Assembly (NCBI RefSeq): GCF_900105125.1
Contig: NZ_LT629750.1
Location: 5,359,001 to 5,423,000 of the forward strand
Origin: Bradyrhizobium canariense
GTDB lineage: Bacteria; Pseudomonadota; Alphaproteobacteria; Rhizobiales; Xanthobacteraceae
Length of the DNA: 64,000 nucleotides
Direction: 5' to 3'
Numbering within the stretch: position 1 is the stretch's first letter; every line of letters begins with the position of its first letter. The notes below the pieces were generated by a model, which was not told the DNA's origin, ran no database searches, and was given only the letters and a program-made list of their open reading frames with translations. Positions 20,250 through 29,577 of the stretch are shown here, one piece after another. The position numbers were made by a program, and so were the translations under genes.

Positions 20250-21194
20250 CTAGACCGGCAGCTTCAGCTCCATCAGGTCGTTCGCGACGATGATCCGGCC
20301 GCTGAAATGCTTCTTCGCCTCGTCGGTCCAGTTCTCTTCCGTCACGTCCAGATCGCCCGGTACCAGATGGCTGAGCACCAGCAGCTTGACGTTGGCGGCA
20401 TCGGCGATGCGCCCGACATCCTCCGCGGAGGTATGGCTTTCGAGCAGATGTTTCTTCAGCGTTGCACCGTTCTTGACCCTGGTCACCAAACGATCGACCC
20501 AGGGGACATAGAGCGCTTCATGCACCAGCACGTCGGCGCCCTTGGCAAATTCCGCGAGCTTGGGATTGTAGTTGGTGTCGCTGGAGAACACGATCACGCC
20601 ATCCGGCGTCTCGAATTTGTAAGCGAAATTATCCGTAATCGGCGGATGCGGCGTGCGGAACGCCGTGACCTTCACGTCCGGTGTTTGCAGCACCACGCCG
20701 TCTTCGGTGATGTCCTTGGCAATCAAGAGCTGGCGCGGATCGGGGCGGCCTTCATCCTCGATCCGGGTTTCGACATCGAATTTGTTCAGCTCCCAAAAGG
20801 TCTTGGTCATCGCTTCAAGGCCCTTCGGGCCGAAGGAATGGACCGGCGTTGAAAGACCGGCGGCCCAGCCGTTGTAGACGAGGTTGCCATATTCGAGGTT
20901 GTGATCGGAATGGTGATGGCTGATGAAAATATATTTCACCGATTCGAGCGGCACACCCGCGCTTACAAGCTGATGGCTCACGCCCATGCCGCAATCGATC
21001 ACGAACGGCGTGTCGTTCACCATCACGAGGTTGGCGGGATTGGACCGTCCGAGGCCGACGCGTGGTCCGCCCTTGGTGCCGAGAAACACGATTTTGGTGC
21101 GCGGTTTCGCTGGGGTCTGTGCGATGGCCGGCGCAGCGAGCGCGGCGGCGGCGCTGCCAACCATCACTTTCAGTATGTCGCGGCGTTCGATCAT
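20250..21194 (-). CDS. MBL-fold metallohydrolase with Tat-like signal
   Basis: A 314-residue metallo-beta-lactamase-fold hydrolase. The zinc motif SHHHSDHNLEYGNL is clear, with later ligands in the FSSDTNYN and VHEALY regions and a final His in LVLSHLVPGD. The N-terminus MIERRDILKVMVGSAAAALA looks like a twin-arginine signal, suggesting a periplasmic enzyme. The layout is like RNase Z or arylsulfatase-type MBL proteins. It is convergent with the amine oxidase gene. Confidence 0.88.
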   Translation of the reverse strand: MIERRDILKVMVGSAAAALAAPAIAQTPAKPRTKIVFLGTKGGPRVGLGRSNPANLVMVNDTPFVIDCGMGVSHQLVSAGVPLESVKYIFISHHHSDHNLEYGNLVYNGWAAGLSTPVHSFGPKGLEAMTKTFWELNKFDVETRIEDEGRPDPRQLLIAKDITEDGVVLQTPDVKVTAFRTPHPPITDNFAYKFETPDGVIVFSSDTNYNPKLAEFAKGADVLVHEALYVPWVDRLVTRVKNGATLKKHLLESHTSAEDVGRIADAANVKLLVLSHLVPGDLDVTEENWTDEAKKHFSGRIIVANDLMELKLPV

Positions 21195-21289
21195 GGCGTT
21201 CTCCCGTGGGTTTTGTTTCTCTCGAAGTGCAGCGTACCTAATTGCATCCGCAAACCGGGCAAAAGCCGGACTTTAGTCATGGTGCCGGG

Positions 21290-22060
21290 TCAGCGCAGCA
21301 CGCCGTCAAGCGCTGGCAGGCCGGCGATCACCGCGGCTGCGATCAACGCATAACAGATTGAACGGAACAGCTCGTCGCTGGCGCGGCCGAACAACCGTGA
21401 GCCACACCAGACGCCAACGGCATAGACCGGTCCGACCAGACATGAGAATCGAACGGCGTCCGATGTGATCAGCCCGGTGAACGCATAGCTGACGAGGGAA
21501 AAGAAATCCGAAGCGCCGAAAAACAATAGGATGTTGGCGCGTGCGATGGCCGGCGCAATCGGCCGGCCGAGCCAGTAGCCGACGATCGGGGGCCCGCCGG
21601 TCTGCGCGAGTCCGCTGCAAAAGCCTGACAGGCCGCCGATGCCGATCGAAAGCGCGGGGTAATCCTTGCCCCGATAGCGCCAGCCTGACAGCAACAGCAG
21701 CAAGAGCGCGCCGACAAACCCGGAGATGATCCAGCGCGTCGTCACGGGCTCGAGCCGGCTGAGGAAATAGGTTCCGATGGGAACTCCGATGAAGGCGCCT
21801 GCCACCATCACGGCGGTGGCCTTGCGGTCTGCGTGTTTCCAGGCGTTCGGGAGCAGCGGCGCGGCCGCGACAAAATCGATCACAAGCAGCAGTGCGGCAA
21901 CCAGACGCGGTGCCGCGATGCTGCTGGCCAGCGGCATGAAGATCAGAGCCGAGCCGAAACCGGAAAACCCGCGTGCAATGCCTGACAATAATGCGATCGC
22001 GCAGATGCCGACGACGACGTTGATGCTGACATCCGTCGGGATCAGGCTGAAGGCGCTCAT
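21290..22060 (-). CDS. TauE/SafE family sulfite exporter-like permease
   Basis: A 256-residue protein with about eight hydrophobic helices in two repeated halves, each with the family-type Gly-rich motif (GIARGFSGFGSALIF and GGLSGFCSGLAQTGGPPIVGYWL). TauE/SafE proteins export sulfite, sulfoacetate or other organic anions; the substrate here is unknown. It starts only 16 nt after the pheT stop on the same strand, so it may be read from that transcript. Confidence 0.88.
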   Translation of the reverse strand: MSAFSLIPTDVSINVVVGICAIALLSGIARGFSGFGSALIFMPLASSIAAPRLVAALLLVIDFVAAAPLLPNAWKHADRKATAVMVAGAFIGVPIGTYFLSRLEPVTTRWIISGFVGALLLLLLSGWRYRGKDYPALSIGIGGLSGFCSGLAQTGGPPIVGYWLGRPIAPAIARANILLFFGASDFFSLVSYAFTGLITSDAVRFSCLVGPVYAVGVWCGSRLFGRASDELFRSICYALIAAAVIAGLPALDGVLR

Positions 22061-22076
22061 CCCTTTGACGTCGGCA

Positions 22077-24485
22077 TCATGCGCGCAACGTACCGCCGGT
22101 CTTCTTGGTCACTTCAGCGACGATCTTGGCGGCAACCGCGTCGATCTCCTGATCGGTCAGGGTCTTTTCGTACGGCTGGATCGTGACCGCGATCGCAATC
22201 GACTTCTTGCCGTCGTCGATGCCCTTGCCCTCATAGACGTCAAACACCGTGACAGCTGTGATCAGCTTTTTGTCCGCTGCTTGCGCCGATCGCACGATGT
22301 CGCCGGCGCGAACGCTGCGATCGACGATGAAAGCAAAATCGCGCGACACCGGCTGGAACGCCGACAGCTCGATCTGCGGCTTGGCGCGGGTCGGCTTTTT
22401 CTTGGCATCGGGGATGCGATCGAGGATCACCTCAAACGCCATCAAAGGCCCGTCGGCACCGAGCGCTTCCAGCGTGCGCGGATGCAGTTCGCCGAAATAT
22501 CCGAGAATATTTTGCGGGCCGATCTGGATGGTGCCTGAACGTCCGGGATGCAGCCAATCGGCGCCGCCGGGCACGATCTGCAGCGCCTGCATCGGCGCGC
22601 CGGCGGCCGACAGAACGGCGAAGGCGTCGGCCTTGGCATCGAGCGCATCGGCCGTGGCCGAGCCGGACCAGTGCCGTCCCATGCCCTTTGACGACGCAAA
22701 GCCGTGACGGATGCCGGCGGCCGCGATCAACTGGTCCTGCGGCTGGTCACCCCTAAAGATCTGCCCGACTTCGAACAGTGCCACATCGGAAAAGCCGCGG
22801 TCGCTGTTGGCTTGAGCCGCGGCCACAAGGCCCGGCAGCAGGCTCGGCCGCATATCCGATAGATCCGACGCAATCGGATTGGCCAGGGCGAGCTCGGCCT
22901 GCCCGCCGCCGAACAATTCGGCTGACGGCTTTGCGATGAACGACCAGGTCACCGCCTCAACCATGCCGCGCGCAGCCAGCGCGCGCTTGGCGCGGCGGGT
23001 GCGCAGTTGGATCGCGGTGAGGATCGGTTTGCGTGGCGCATCGCCGCGCTCGAACGGCGTCATCGGCACCTTGTCGACGCCGACCATGCGCACGATCTCT
23101 TCGACGATGTCAGCCTTGCCATGCACGTCCGAGCGCCAGGAGGGCACAGCGACCTTCATCACCGGGCCGTTACCGGCCATCATGAAGCCGAGATGACTCA
23201 GGATGCGCTTCATCTCTGGAAGCGGCACATCGATCCCCGCGAGGCGCTTGACCTCGGTCAGCGGAAAATCGATCACGCGGTCGTCGCCGAAGGCGTTGCC
23301 GACCACGACATTTTCGGACGGTGTGCCGCCGCACAATTCCATGACCAGTCGCGTGGCCATCTCCAGACCCGGCACCATGAAGGCCGGATCGACGCCGCGC
23401 TCGAAGCGATAGCGTGCATCCGAATTGATACCGAGCTTGCGGCCGGTCTGCGCGATGTTGATCTCGTTCCATAGCGCCGATTCGATCAGCACGTCGGTGG
23501 TGTTCTCGTCGCAGCCCGAGGCCTCGCCGCCCATGATGCCGGCGAGCGATTCGACGCCGTGATCGTCAGCGATCACGCACACGCTGTTGTCGAGCGTGTA
23601 GGTGCGGCCGTCGAGCGCCAGCAGCGTCTCGCCGTCGCGCGCGCGGCGGACGGTGAGATTGCCCTTCACTTTTGCCGCGTCGAACACGTGCAGCGGCCGG
23701 GCGCGATCGTAGGTCATGAAATTGGTGATATCGACCAGCGCATTGATCGGGCGCAGGCCGATCGAAGTCAGGCGCTGCTGCAGCCATTCCGGCGACGGGC
23801 CGTTCTTGACGCCGCGCACCAGCCGCAGCGCAAAGCCCGGACACAGCGTGGCGTCCTCGACGGTGACCTTCACGGGACAGGGAAATTCGCCCTTGATCGG
23901 TTTGATGCCCGGGTCCTTGAACTTGCCCATGTCGGCTGCGCTCAAATCGCGCGCGATGCCATGCACGCCGGTGCAATCCTGCCGGTTCGGCGTCAAATTG
24001 ATTTCGATGACGGGATCGCCAAGCCCGGCCCATTGGGCGTAGCCGGCGCCAATGGGCGCATCGGCCGGCAGCTCCATGATGCCGTCGTGATCTTCCGAGA
24101 GCTGCAATTCCGCCGCCGAGCATAGCATGCCGCGGCTCTCGACACCCCGGATGGTGCCGACGCCGAGCGTGATGTTCTTGCCGGGAATGAAGGTGCCGGG
24201 TGGGGAGAACACGCTGACAAGGCCCGCGCGTGCGTTCGGCGCGCCGCAGACCACCTGCACTGGCGCTGTGCCATTGCCGGTATCCACCATGCAGACCCGC
24301 AAGCGATCCGCATTGGGATGCTGCTCGGCCGAGATCACGCGCGCAACGGTGAAGGCCGACAGCGCTTTCGCCTTGTCCTCGATATGCTCGACCTCCAGTC
24401 CGATCATGGTGAGCTTGTCGGTGAGCCTTTCCAGCGGCTCGTCGGTGTCGAGATGCTCCTTCAGCCAGGAGAGGGTGAATTTCAT
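22077..24485 (-). CDS. pheT: Phenylalanine--tRNA ligase beta subunit
   Basis: The 802-residue beta subunit of the alpha2-beta2 phenylalanyl-tRNA synthetase. The N-terminus [18 protein letters not shown] leads into the tRNA-binding B1 domain (about residues 40-150), the B3/B4 editing region, B5, and the C-terminal anticodon-binding FDX-ACB domain (about 710-802). Its ATG overlaps the stop of the small DUF559 gene by 4 nt, an unusual arrangement because pheS normally directly precedes pheT. Confidence 0.97.
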   Translation of the reverse strand: MKFTLSWLKEHLDTDEPLERLTDKLTMIGLEVEHIEDKAKALSAFTVARVISAEQHPNADRLRVCMVDTGNGTAPVQVVCGAPNARAGLVSVFSPPGTFIPGKNITLGVGTIRGVESRGMLCSAAELQLSEDHDGIMELPADAPIGAGYAQWAGLGDPVIEINLTPNRQDCTGVHGIARDLSAADMGKFKDPGIKPIKGEFPCPVKVTVEDATLCPGFALRLVRGVKNGPSPEWLQQRLTSIGLRPINALVDITNFMTYDRARPLHVFDAAKVKGNLTVRRARDGETLLALDGRTYTLDNSVCVIADDHGVESLAGIMGGEASGCDENTTDVLIESALWNEINIAQTGRKLGINSDARYRFERGVDPAFMVPGLEMATRLVMELCGGTPSENVVVGNAFGDDRVIDFPLTEVKRLAGIDVPLPEMKRILSHLGFMMAGNGPVMKVAVPSWRSDVHGKADIVEEIVRMVGVDKVPMTPFERGDAPRKPILTAIQLRTRRAKRALAARGMVEAVTWSFIAKPSAELFGGGQAELALANPIASDLSDMRPSLLPGLVAAAQANSDRGFSDVALFEVGQIFRGDQPQDQLIAAAGIRHGFASSKGMGRHWSGSATADALDAKADAFAVLSAAGAPMQALQIVPGGADWLHPGRSGTIQIGPQNILGYFGELHPRTLEALGADGPLMAFEVILDRIPDAKKKPTRAKPQIELSAFQPVSRDFAFIVDRSVRAGDIVRSAQAADKKLITAVTVFDVYEGKGIDDGKKSIAIAVTIQPYEKTLTDQEIDAVAAKIVAEVTKKTGGTLRA

Positions 24486-24952
24486 GGCTGCGCGCCTCGA
24501 ATATTGCCGGTGTTCTGTGTGATATCTGCGCCGGCGCCACTGTTCCCTCCCCCCTTGTGGGGGAGGGTTAGGGAGGGGGGTGAGCCGCTTGCCCGGGAAG
24601 ACGCCGCTTGTCGAATCGTTTCCACAACACCTTCCAAGTGGGACATCACCTGTTCATTCCTGAAGCGCAGAACCTGGAAACCTTCCGACACGAAGAAAGC
24701 ATCACGCTTTTCGTCTGCCCTCATTTGCTCTTCGAAATCATGCGAAACGCCGTCGAGCTCGACAATCAACTTGGCCGAGTGACAAAGAAAATCGACGATG
24801 TAATTTTGGATCGGAGTTTGCCTGCGAAAACCGAGGCCATCTACCCGACCAGCTTTCAGGTAACGCCAGAGTAAGGTCTCGGCAGGCGTCATAACCTGGC
24901 GAAGTTGCTTCGCCCGGCCGCGTTGACGTTCCCTGACGATTGCATGCGGCAT
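24482..24952 (-). CDS. DUF559 (very-short-patch-repair-like) endonuclease domain protein inserted between pheS and pheT
   Basis: A 156-residue protein of the DUF559 family, related to Vsr-type PD-(D/E)XK nucleases. Visible family features are the N-terminal [26 protein letters not shown], the nuclease core [18 protein letters not shown] with the expected Asp and Glu, and [12 protein letters not shown]. The last 30 or so residues are low-complexity and encoded by a palindromic repeat (24541-24581). An inverse copy lies just upstream of the ATG, where its G-rich strand could serve as ribosome-binding site. The gene interrupts pheS-pheT and overlaps pheT by 4 nt. Its cellular role is unknown. 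Confidence 0.88.
   Translation of the reverse strand: MPHAIVRERQRGRAKQLRQVMTPAETLLWRYLKAGRVDGLGFRRQTPIQNYIVDFLCHSAKLIVELDGVSHDFEEQMRADEKRDAFFVSEGFQVLRFRNEQVMSHLEGVVETIRQAASSRASGSPPSLTLPHKGGGNSGAGADITQNTGNIRGAQP
24541..24581 (+). repeat. 41-bp inverted repeat, copy 1 (inside DUF559 coding end)
   Basis: This segment, beginning tgttccctccccccttgtgg, is the reverse complement of 24961-25001 at 39 of 41 positions. Together the two copies bound a 461-bp unit that carries the DUF559 domain core. Copy 1 encodes the [13 protein letters not shown] tail of the protein. Each copy also has a small internal palindrome. Confidence 0.9.
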
Positions 24953-24960
24953 TTGCGGCT

Positions 24961-25001
24961 ACCCCCCTCCCTGGCCCTCCCCCACAAGGGGGGAGGGAAC
25001 A
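24961..25001 (-). repeat. 41-bp inverted repeat, copy 2 (pheS-DUF559 gap)
   Basis: Partner of 24541-24581, in opposite orientation with two mismatches. It ends 8 nt upstream of the DUF559 ATG. On the minus strand its GGAGGGGGG run could act as the Shine-Dalgarno sequence for that gene. Confidence 0.9.
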
Positions 25002-25035
25002 GGAAGAGCCTGTTGAGAGCTCAGGACGAGATCGC

Positions 25036-26118
25036 TCACGAGCTCAACCCTCCGGCCAGCGTCGGGACATCGAGCGGCTTGAAGCCGTAGTGGCTGAGCC
25101 AGCGCACGTCGCTGTCGAACAATTGCCGCAGGTCCGACATGCCGTATTTCAGCATCGCGATGCGGTCGATGCCCATGCCCCAGGCAAAGCCCTGGTAGAC
25201 GTCGGGATCGATGCCGCAGGCGCGCAGCACGTTGGGATGCACCATGCCGCAGCCGAGAATCTCCAGCCAGTCCTCGCCCTCGCCGAAACGGATTTCACCC
25301 TTGTCGCGGCGGCACTGGATGTCGACCTCGAGCGACGGCTCGGTGAACGGAAAGAACGACGGCCGGAAGCGCATATTGATGTGATCGACCTCGAAGAACG
25401 CCTTGCAGAACTCGTGCAGGATCCATTTGAGGTGGCCAAGGTGCGAGCCTTTGTCGATGACAAGGCCTTCGACCTGGTGAAACTGCGGCGTGTGCGTGGC
25501 ATCGGAGTCGATGCGATAGGTGCGGCCCGGGCAGACGATGCGGATCGGCGGCTTCTGCGTCAGCATGGTACGCACCTGCACCGGCGAGGTGTGGGTGCGC
25601 AGCAGCATGCGCGAGCCGTCTTCCTTCGGATTGAAGAAGAACGTGTCGTGCATTTCCCGCGCCGGATGGCCTTCGGGAAAATTCAGTTTCGTAAAGTTGT
25701 AATCGTCGGTCTCGATGTCCGGCCCTTCGGCGATCGAAAATCCCATGTCAGCGAAGATCGTGGTCAGTTCGTCCATCACCTGGCTGAGCGGATGGATGCG
25801 GCCCTGCTCGGCCGGGGTCTCGCGTAACGGCAGCGTGACGTCGATGGTCTCGGAGGCAAGCCGCGCGTCGAGTGCTGCGGATTTCAGGATGTCGCGGCGC
25901 GTCGTCAGCGCCTGCGTGACCTTGTCCTTGGCGAGATTGATGGCCGCGCCTTGCGTCTTGCGCTCGTCCGGCGACATTTTGCCGAGCGTTGACAGAAGCG
26001 CGGAGATCGAACCCTTCTTGCCGAGTGCGGCGACCCGCACCGCTTCGAGTGCGGCCTCATCGCTTGCGGCGGCGATGTCGGCGAGTACCTGGGATTCGAG
26101 TTGAGCGAGGTCGGACAT
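25036..26118 (-). CDS. pheS: Phenylalanine--tRNA ligase alpha subunit
   Basis: The 360-residue catalytic alpha subunit. An N-terminal coiled-coil tRNA-binding arm (residues 1-90) precedes the class II catalytic core: motif 2 region [27 protein letters not shown] and motif 3 region [15 protein letters not shown] start it at the ATG at 26118 because AGGTGA lies about 8 nt upstream; a GTG four codons earlier is less well supported. The neighbours rplT, rpmI and infC upstream match the usual infC-rpmI-rplT-pheST cluster. Confidence 0.97.
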   Translation of the reverse strand: MSDLAQLESQVLADIAAASDEAALEAVRVAALGKKGSISALLSTLGKMSPDERKTQGAAINLAKDKVTQALTTRRDILKSAALDARLASETIDVTLPLRETPAEQGRIHPLSQVMDELTTIFADMGFSIAEGPDIETDDYNFTKLNFPEGHPAREMHDTFFFNPKEDGSRMLLRTHTSPVQVRTMLTQKPPIRIVCPGRTYRIDSDATHTPQFHQVEGLVIDKGSHLGHLKWILHEFCKAFFEVDHINMRFRPSFFPFTEPSLEVDIQCRRDKGEIRFGEGEDWLEILGCGMVHPNVLRACGIDPDVYQGFAWGMGIDRIAMLKYGMSDLRQLFDSDVRWLSHYGFKPLDVPTLAGGLSS

Positions 26119-26166
26119 GGCGACGGTCACCTGTTGGGAGCACGCTCGCAGTCCAGCACAAGGCCG

Positions 26167-26258
26167 TTATCATCCGCGAATGCGGATGATCCAGTAACCC
26201 CCGGATCAAAATGCTGGTCGGTGGTTACTGGATGCCCCGCTTACGCGGGGCATGACAC
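26167..26258. repeat. Two-hairpin dispersed repeat, copy A
   Basis: Two hairpins (atcatccgc/gcggatgat at the left, atgccccgc/gcggggcat at the right) are joined by arms containing ccagtaac and gttactgg, giving an overall inverted symmetry. Related copies in the same orientation lie at 28901-28999 and 30437-30535. This one lies between pheS and rplT. Confidence 0.8.
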
Positions 26259-26291
26259 CGGAGTTGCAAGACTCGAGCTGCGATCGGAAGC

Positions 26292-26651
26292 TTACGCCGC
26301 CAGCGCGGCCTTGGCCTTTTCAGCGATCGCCTGAAACGCCACCGGTTCGTTGATGGCGAGATCCGACAGCACCTTGCGGTCGACGGTGATGCCCGACTTG
26401 GACAGGCCGTTGATGAAAACGCTGTAGGTCATGCCGAATGGACGCACCGCGGCGTTGAGGCGCTGGATCCACAGGGCGCGGAAGGTGCGCTTCTTGCGCT
26501 TGCGGTCGCGGAAGGCGTACTGGCCGGCCTTGTCGACCGCAGCCTTGGCGGCGCGAATGGTGTTCTTGCGGCGGCCGTAGAAGCCCTTGGCGGCCTTGTA
26601 AACTTTCTTGTGCTTGGCGTGAGAGGTCACACCGCGTTTAACGCGAGACAT
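26292..26651 (-). CDS. rplT: 50S ribosomal protein L20
   Basis: L20 is a 119-residue primary binder of 23S rRNA needed early in large-subunit assembly. The basic N-terminus [17 protein letters not shown] and the family stretch [13 protein letters not shown] are diagnostic, with [21 protein letters not shown] at the C-terminal half. In other bacteria L20 represses its own operon by binding the leader mRNA; I cannot confirm that here. It follows rpmI by 77 nt. Confidence 0.98.
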   Translation of the reverse strand: MSRVKRGVTSHAKHKKVYKAAKGFYGRRKNTIRAAKAAVDKAGQYAFRDRKRKKRTFRALWIQRLNAAVRPFGMTYSVFINGLSKSGITVDRKVLSDLAINEPVAFQAIAEKAKAALAA

Positions 26652-26728
26652 GACGGATCTCCTTCATGAAAAATGGGTGACGGATCGCCGCGCGGACGCG
26701 GCTCGGCTGAGATGGACCGCGAGCGCGA

Positions 26729-26929
26729 TCAGGCGTTCGGCAAGAAGTACTTCTTGACGTTATCGCCGTCGGTCTTGAACAGCACGCGGGTGCCGCGGAG
26801 CTGACGAATCTGCTTCTTCGTCCGCTTGATCATGCCGTGGCGTTTGCCGCGCTGGGCGTGCAAGACTTTGCCTGTAGCAGTCACCTTGAAGCGCTTTTTG
26901 GCGCCTGACTTGGTCTTCAGCTTGGGCAT
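26729..26929 (-). CDS. rpmI: 50S ribosomal protein L35
   Basis: A 66-residue basic protein with the L35 pattern [17 protein letters not shown] at the start, [16 protein letters not shown] in the middle and the terminal KKYFLPNA. It sits between infC and rplT as in most bacteria. AGGAGA lies just before the ATG. Confidence 0.98.
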   Translation of the reverse strand: MPKLKTKSGAKKRFKVTATGKVLHAQRGKRHGMIKRTKKQIRQLRGTRVLFKTDGDNVKKYFLPNA

Positions 26930-27145
26930 TTGGCTCTCCTATGGCCGCAACACGAAAACGCCCGCGAGGGCGTCCGGTCGGCTAAAATGCTCGTTAGAGC
27001 GTTGAAAGTACTCAGCTATTTCCGAAATGAAACAACTGGCACGGGCATCGACCACGGCAGCCCTTGATCAGCCGGGCGATGAAGGCTGCGCTTATGGCAG
27101 AGCCGGGAAAAATTAGCAACGACGGATTGGCAACGCCAAAACGAA

Positions 27146-27167
27146 CCCACGGCACGGGGTCCGTGGG
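27146..27167 (-). terminator. Hairpin in the 333-nt infC-rpmI gap
   Basis: CCCACGG (27146-27152) pairs with CCGTGGG (27161-27167). On the minus strand a TTCGTTTT stretch follows, giving the shape of a weak terminator or attenuator between infC and rpmI. The rest of the gap (26930-27262) contains GC-rich short palindromes but no gene that I can support. Confidence 0.4.
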
Positions 27168-27262
27168 TTTGGGGATCGGGTGTTCGGGGGCTCGGAGGGC
27201 CTGATCGGGCCGGCCAAAGGCCGGACCCGTCGGCTTACTTGCGGGGACGAAGAAGATTGGGT

Positions 27263-27802
27263 CTAGCGCGGCGCCAGAACCATCACGACCTGACGGCCTT
27301 CGAACCTGGCGTCCTGCTCGACCTTGGCGAACTCGGCGACGTCGGCCTTCACCTTGTCCAGCAATTTGGTGCCGATTTCCTGGTGCGCCATTTCGCGGCC
27401 ACGGTAGCGCAAGGTGATCTTGACCTTGTCGCCCTCCTCGAAGAACCGCTGCATCGCCCGCATCTTCACGTCGTAATCGTGATCGTCGATCATCGGCCGC
27501 AGCTTGATCTCCTTGATCTCGACGACCTTCTGCTTCTTGCGGGCTTCGGCGGCCTTCTTCTGCGCGGAATATTTGAACTTCCCGTAGTCCATAATTTTGC
27601 AGACGGGAGGGGTGGTGTTCGGCGAAATTTCGACAAGATCCATGCCCGCTTCGAGGGCCATCTTGACCGCAACGACGGTTTCGACGGTGCCCAGGTTGAC
27701 ACCGGTCTGATCGATCAGCTGGATCTGCGCATTGCGGATTTCATCATTGGTGCGCGGCCCGTCTTTGGCGGCGGCGGGCGGGGCTCTATTGGGACGGCGA
27801 AT
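27263..27802 (-). CDS. infC: Translation initiation factor IF-3, ATT start codon
   Basis: IF-3 binds the 30S subunit, checks start-codon fidelity and keeps subunits apart. The protein is 179 residues: N-terminal domain [17 protein letters not shown] and the C-terminal domain with [13 protein letters not shown] and [15 protein letters not shown]. No ATG, GTG or TTG fits the N-terminus. Instead an ATT at 27802-27800, preceded by GGAGAG with 8 nt spacing after GGAG, starts the expected IRRPNRAPP sequence. ATT starts are the known basis of infC autoregulation in E. coli. The ATG at 27661 would remove the N-terminal domain. Confidence 0.93.
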   Translation of the reverse strand: MRRPNRAPPAAAKDGPRTNDEIRNAQIQLIDQTGVNLGTVETVVAVKMALEAGMDLVEISPNTTPPVCKIMDYGKFKYSAQKKAAEARKKQKVVEIKEIKLRPMIDDHDYDVKMRAMQRFFEEGDKVKITLRYRGREMAHQEIGTKLLDKVKADVAEFAKVEQDARFEGRQVVMVLAPR

Positions 27803-27905
27803 GGGTGACTCTCCAAGGTTGTGAACGAAGGCGATATTTTGAAGGAATAAGGCCGCGCGGGCAAGCTAACTCGTACGCCCCTGCCCAAAAACCATCAAAT
27901 ACGAG

Positions 27906-27945
27906 ACATTTCGGTCACGCCACAACGCTTGTGGGGCCGAAATGT
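27906..27945. repeat. Long inverted repeat between infC and the divergent hydrolase gene
   Basis: ACATTTCGG (27906-27914) pairs with CCGAAATGT (27937-27945), and an inner CCACAA/TTGTGG pair extends the hairpin. It lies in the 271-nt divergent region 27803-28073, where it could be an operator or a leader structure. I cannot assign a function. Confidence 0.5.
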
Positions 27946-28073
27946 TCAGAACAGCCCACATAGAGCGCAAGGTTTCGCTCTGCAAGCACCGCCGCGGCCG
28001 TAAAGGCCGGTATCTGTGTCCGTTGACGGATGGCGGCCGCTGCAGCAAACAGCAGCCAAAACATGAAGGACCG

Positions 28074-28880
28074 ATGACCGAACTATCAGCGCACACACCC
28101 GATCTGGAACCGGCCTTCATCGACGTCGGGCAGAACGGCAATCAAAACAGCGGTCGGCGCCGCATCGCGGTCCGCGCCCGAGCCGGTGAGGGCCCGGGGC
28201 TGTTCTGGTTGGGCGGCTTCAACTCCGACATGAAGGGCACCAAGGCGTTGGCGCTGGATGGCTGGGCCGCCGGGCAGAATCGCGCCTGCGTCAGGTTCGA
28301 TTATTCCGGCCACGGCGAATCCGGCGGCGCGTTCAGAGACGGCACCATCGGGCGATGGCTGGAGGAAGCCGTCGCGGTGTTCGACCGCTTCTGCGCCGGA
28401 CCGCAGGTCGTGATCGGCTCGTCGATGGGTGGCTGGATGGCGCTGCTGCTGGCGCGCGAACTGGCGCGGCGGACGTCAAATCGCGCGTCGCTGGCCGGGC
28501 TGGTCCTGATCGCCCCGGCGCCGGATTTCACCGAAGAGCTGATGTGGAAAGGTTTTTCACCCGAAATTCGCCAGGAGATCGAGACCAGGGGCATGTGGTT
28601 GCGACCGTCGCAATATGGCGAGCCCTATCCGATCATGCGTGCGCTGATCGAAGAAGGCCGCAACCATCTCGTGCTCGGCAGCGCCATCGATGTCGGGTGC
28701 CCGGTGCACATCCTGCAGGGCGCGCAGGATCCGGACGTGCCGTGGCGGCACGCCTTCGCGTTGGCGCATCGGCTGCCTGCCGACGATGTGGTGCTGACCA
28801 TGATCCAGGATGGCGATCACCGCCTGTCGCGGCCGCAGGATATCGCGCGTATGATCGCTGCAGTCGCGGAGATGAAGTAA
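28074..28880 (+). CDS. Alpha/beta hydrolase
   Basis: A 268-residue alpha/beta-hydrolase with the nucleophile elbow GSSMGGW near residue 120, an oxyanion-side FDYSGHGESGG and a C-terminal GDHRLSRP supplying the catalytic His. The early motif LFWLGGFNSDMKGTKA resembles ABHD10-like carboxylesterases or thioesterases. It starts at the ATG at 28074 after GAAGGA. The substrate is unknown and no partner gene is adjacent. Confidence 0.88.
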   Translation: MTELSAHTPDLEPAFIDVGQNGNQNSGRRRIAVRARAGEGPGLFWLGGFNSDMKGTKALALDGWAAGQNRACVRFDYSGHGESGGAFRDGTIGRWLEEAVAVFDRFCAGPQVVIGSSMGGWMALLLARELARRTSNRASLAGLVLIAPAPDFTEELMWKGFSPEIRQEIETRGMWLRPSQYGEPYPIMRALIEEGRNHLVLGSAIDVGCPVHILQGAQDPDVPWRHAFALAHRLPADDVVLTMIQDGDHRLSRPQDIARMIAAVAEMK

Positions 28881-28900
28881 GTTCTCAGGGTTACTCAAGG

Positions 28901-28999
28901 TCATCGTCCGCGAAGGCGGACGATCCAGTACGCCGTGACGTCTCGATTTATTTGATGTGCTCTGGAATACGGATGCCCCGCCTTCGCGGGCATGACGGC
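28901..28999. repeat. Two-hairpin dispersed repeat, copy B
   Basis: Same architecture and orientation as copies A (26167-26258) and C (30437-30535). It has a left hairpin built on tcgtccgc/gcggacga, then ccagtacgccgtgac (also in copy C), and a right hairpin built on gcccgc/gcgggc-type arms. It lies between the hydrolase and the NTF2-like gene. Confidence 0.8.
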
Positions 29000-29018
29000 T
29001 GTCATCGGGAGAAACGCC

Positions 29019-29489
29019 ATGAACACCACAGCCATGCTGCGTGCCTTTTGTGACGCGGTCGAGCAACGCAACGGCGCGGCGTTTGCGTCTCTGTTCACCG
29101 AAGACGGCGTCTATCACGATGTTTTCTATGGCGCCTTCGCAGGCCGCGAGAAGATCGCTGCGATGGTGGACGACTGGTTCTATCGCACGGCAACGAATTT
29201 TCGCTGGGACATGCACGCGCCGGTCAGCGACGGCGAGACGCTCTATGCGCGCTACACGTTCAGCTATCGCTCGACGCTGCCGGAAGCCAAGGGCGCCCGC
29301 GCCATGTTCGAGGGCGTCGCGATCATGCAGCTGCGCGACGGCAAGATCGCCGCTTATCACGAAGTCGCCAACACCGCGCCCGGCTTCGTCGATATGAACT
29401 TTGCACCGGAACGCATCGCCAAGATCGCCGCCAAGCAGGGCGCGGCGCTGAAGGCGCGTCCGGAGATGAAGCGGCATCTGGCGGAGTAA
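29019..29489 (+). CDS. NTF2-like (SnoaL-fold) nuclear transport factor 2 family protein
   Basis: A 156-residue protein with the cone-shaped NTF2/SnoaL pattern: an N-terminal helix region AFCDAVEQRNGAAFASLFTEDGVYHDVF, then beta strands ending in VAIMQLRDGKIAAYHEVAN. Such folds host small enzymes or ligand-binding proteins. GGGAGA at 29007-29012 supports the ATG at 29019; an earlier frame start lies inside repeat B and is unlikely. Function is unknown. Confidence 0.82.
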   Translation: MNTTAMLRAFCDAVEQRNGAAFASLFTEDGVYHDVFYGAFAGREKIAAMVDDWFYRTATNFRWDMHAPVSDGETLYARYTFSYRSTLPEAKGARAMFEGVAIMQLRDGKIAAYHEVANTAPGFVDMNFAPERIAKIAAKQGAALKARPEMKRHLAE

Positions 29490-29494
29490 GTTTC

Positions 29495-29562
29495 GCGAGG
29501 CAATCCAGAATTCGCCAAACGATTCTGGATTGCTTCGTCGCTATCGCTTCTCGCAATGACGG
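29495..29562. repeat. Palindromic element between convergent genes
   Basis: caatccagaat and attctggattg (29501-29511 and 29522-29532) form a perfect 11-bp stem, flanked by gcgagg on the left and a ctcgcaatgacg segment on the right. It sits between the convergent NTF2-like and thioesterase genes, where it could end both transcripts. It is a different family from repeats A-C. Confidence 0.65.
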
Positions 29563-29577
29563 CTTAACGTCCATCGG

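Noticed and set aside
22077..24485. pheT as a truncated or altered gene because of the inserted DUF559 gene
   Set aside because: pheT is full length (802 residues) with intact N- and C-terminal domains.
28992..29018. Earlier start for the NTF2-like protein
   Set aside because: It lies inside repeat B and has no ribosome-binding site, while the ATG at 29019 has GGGAGA.
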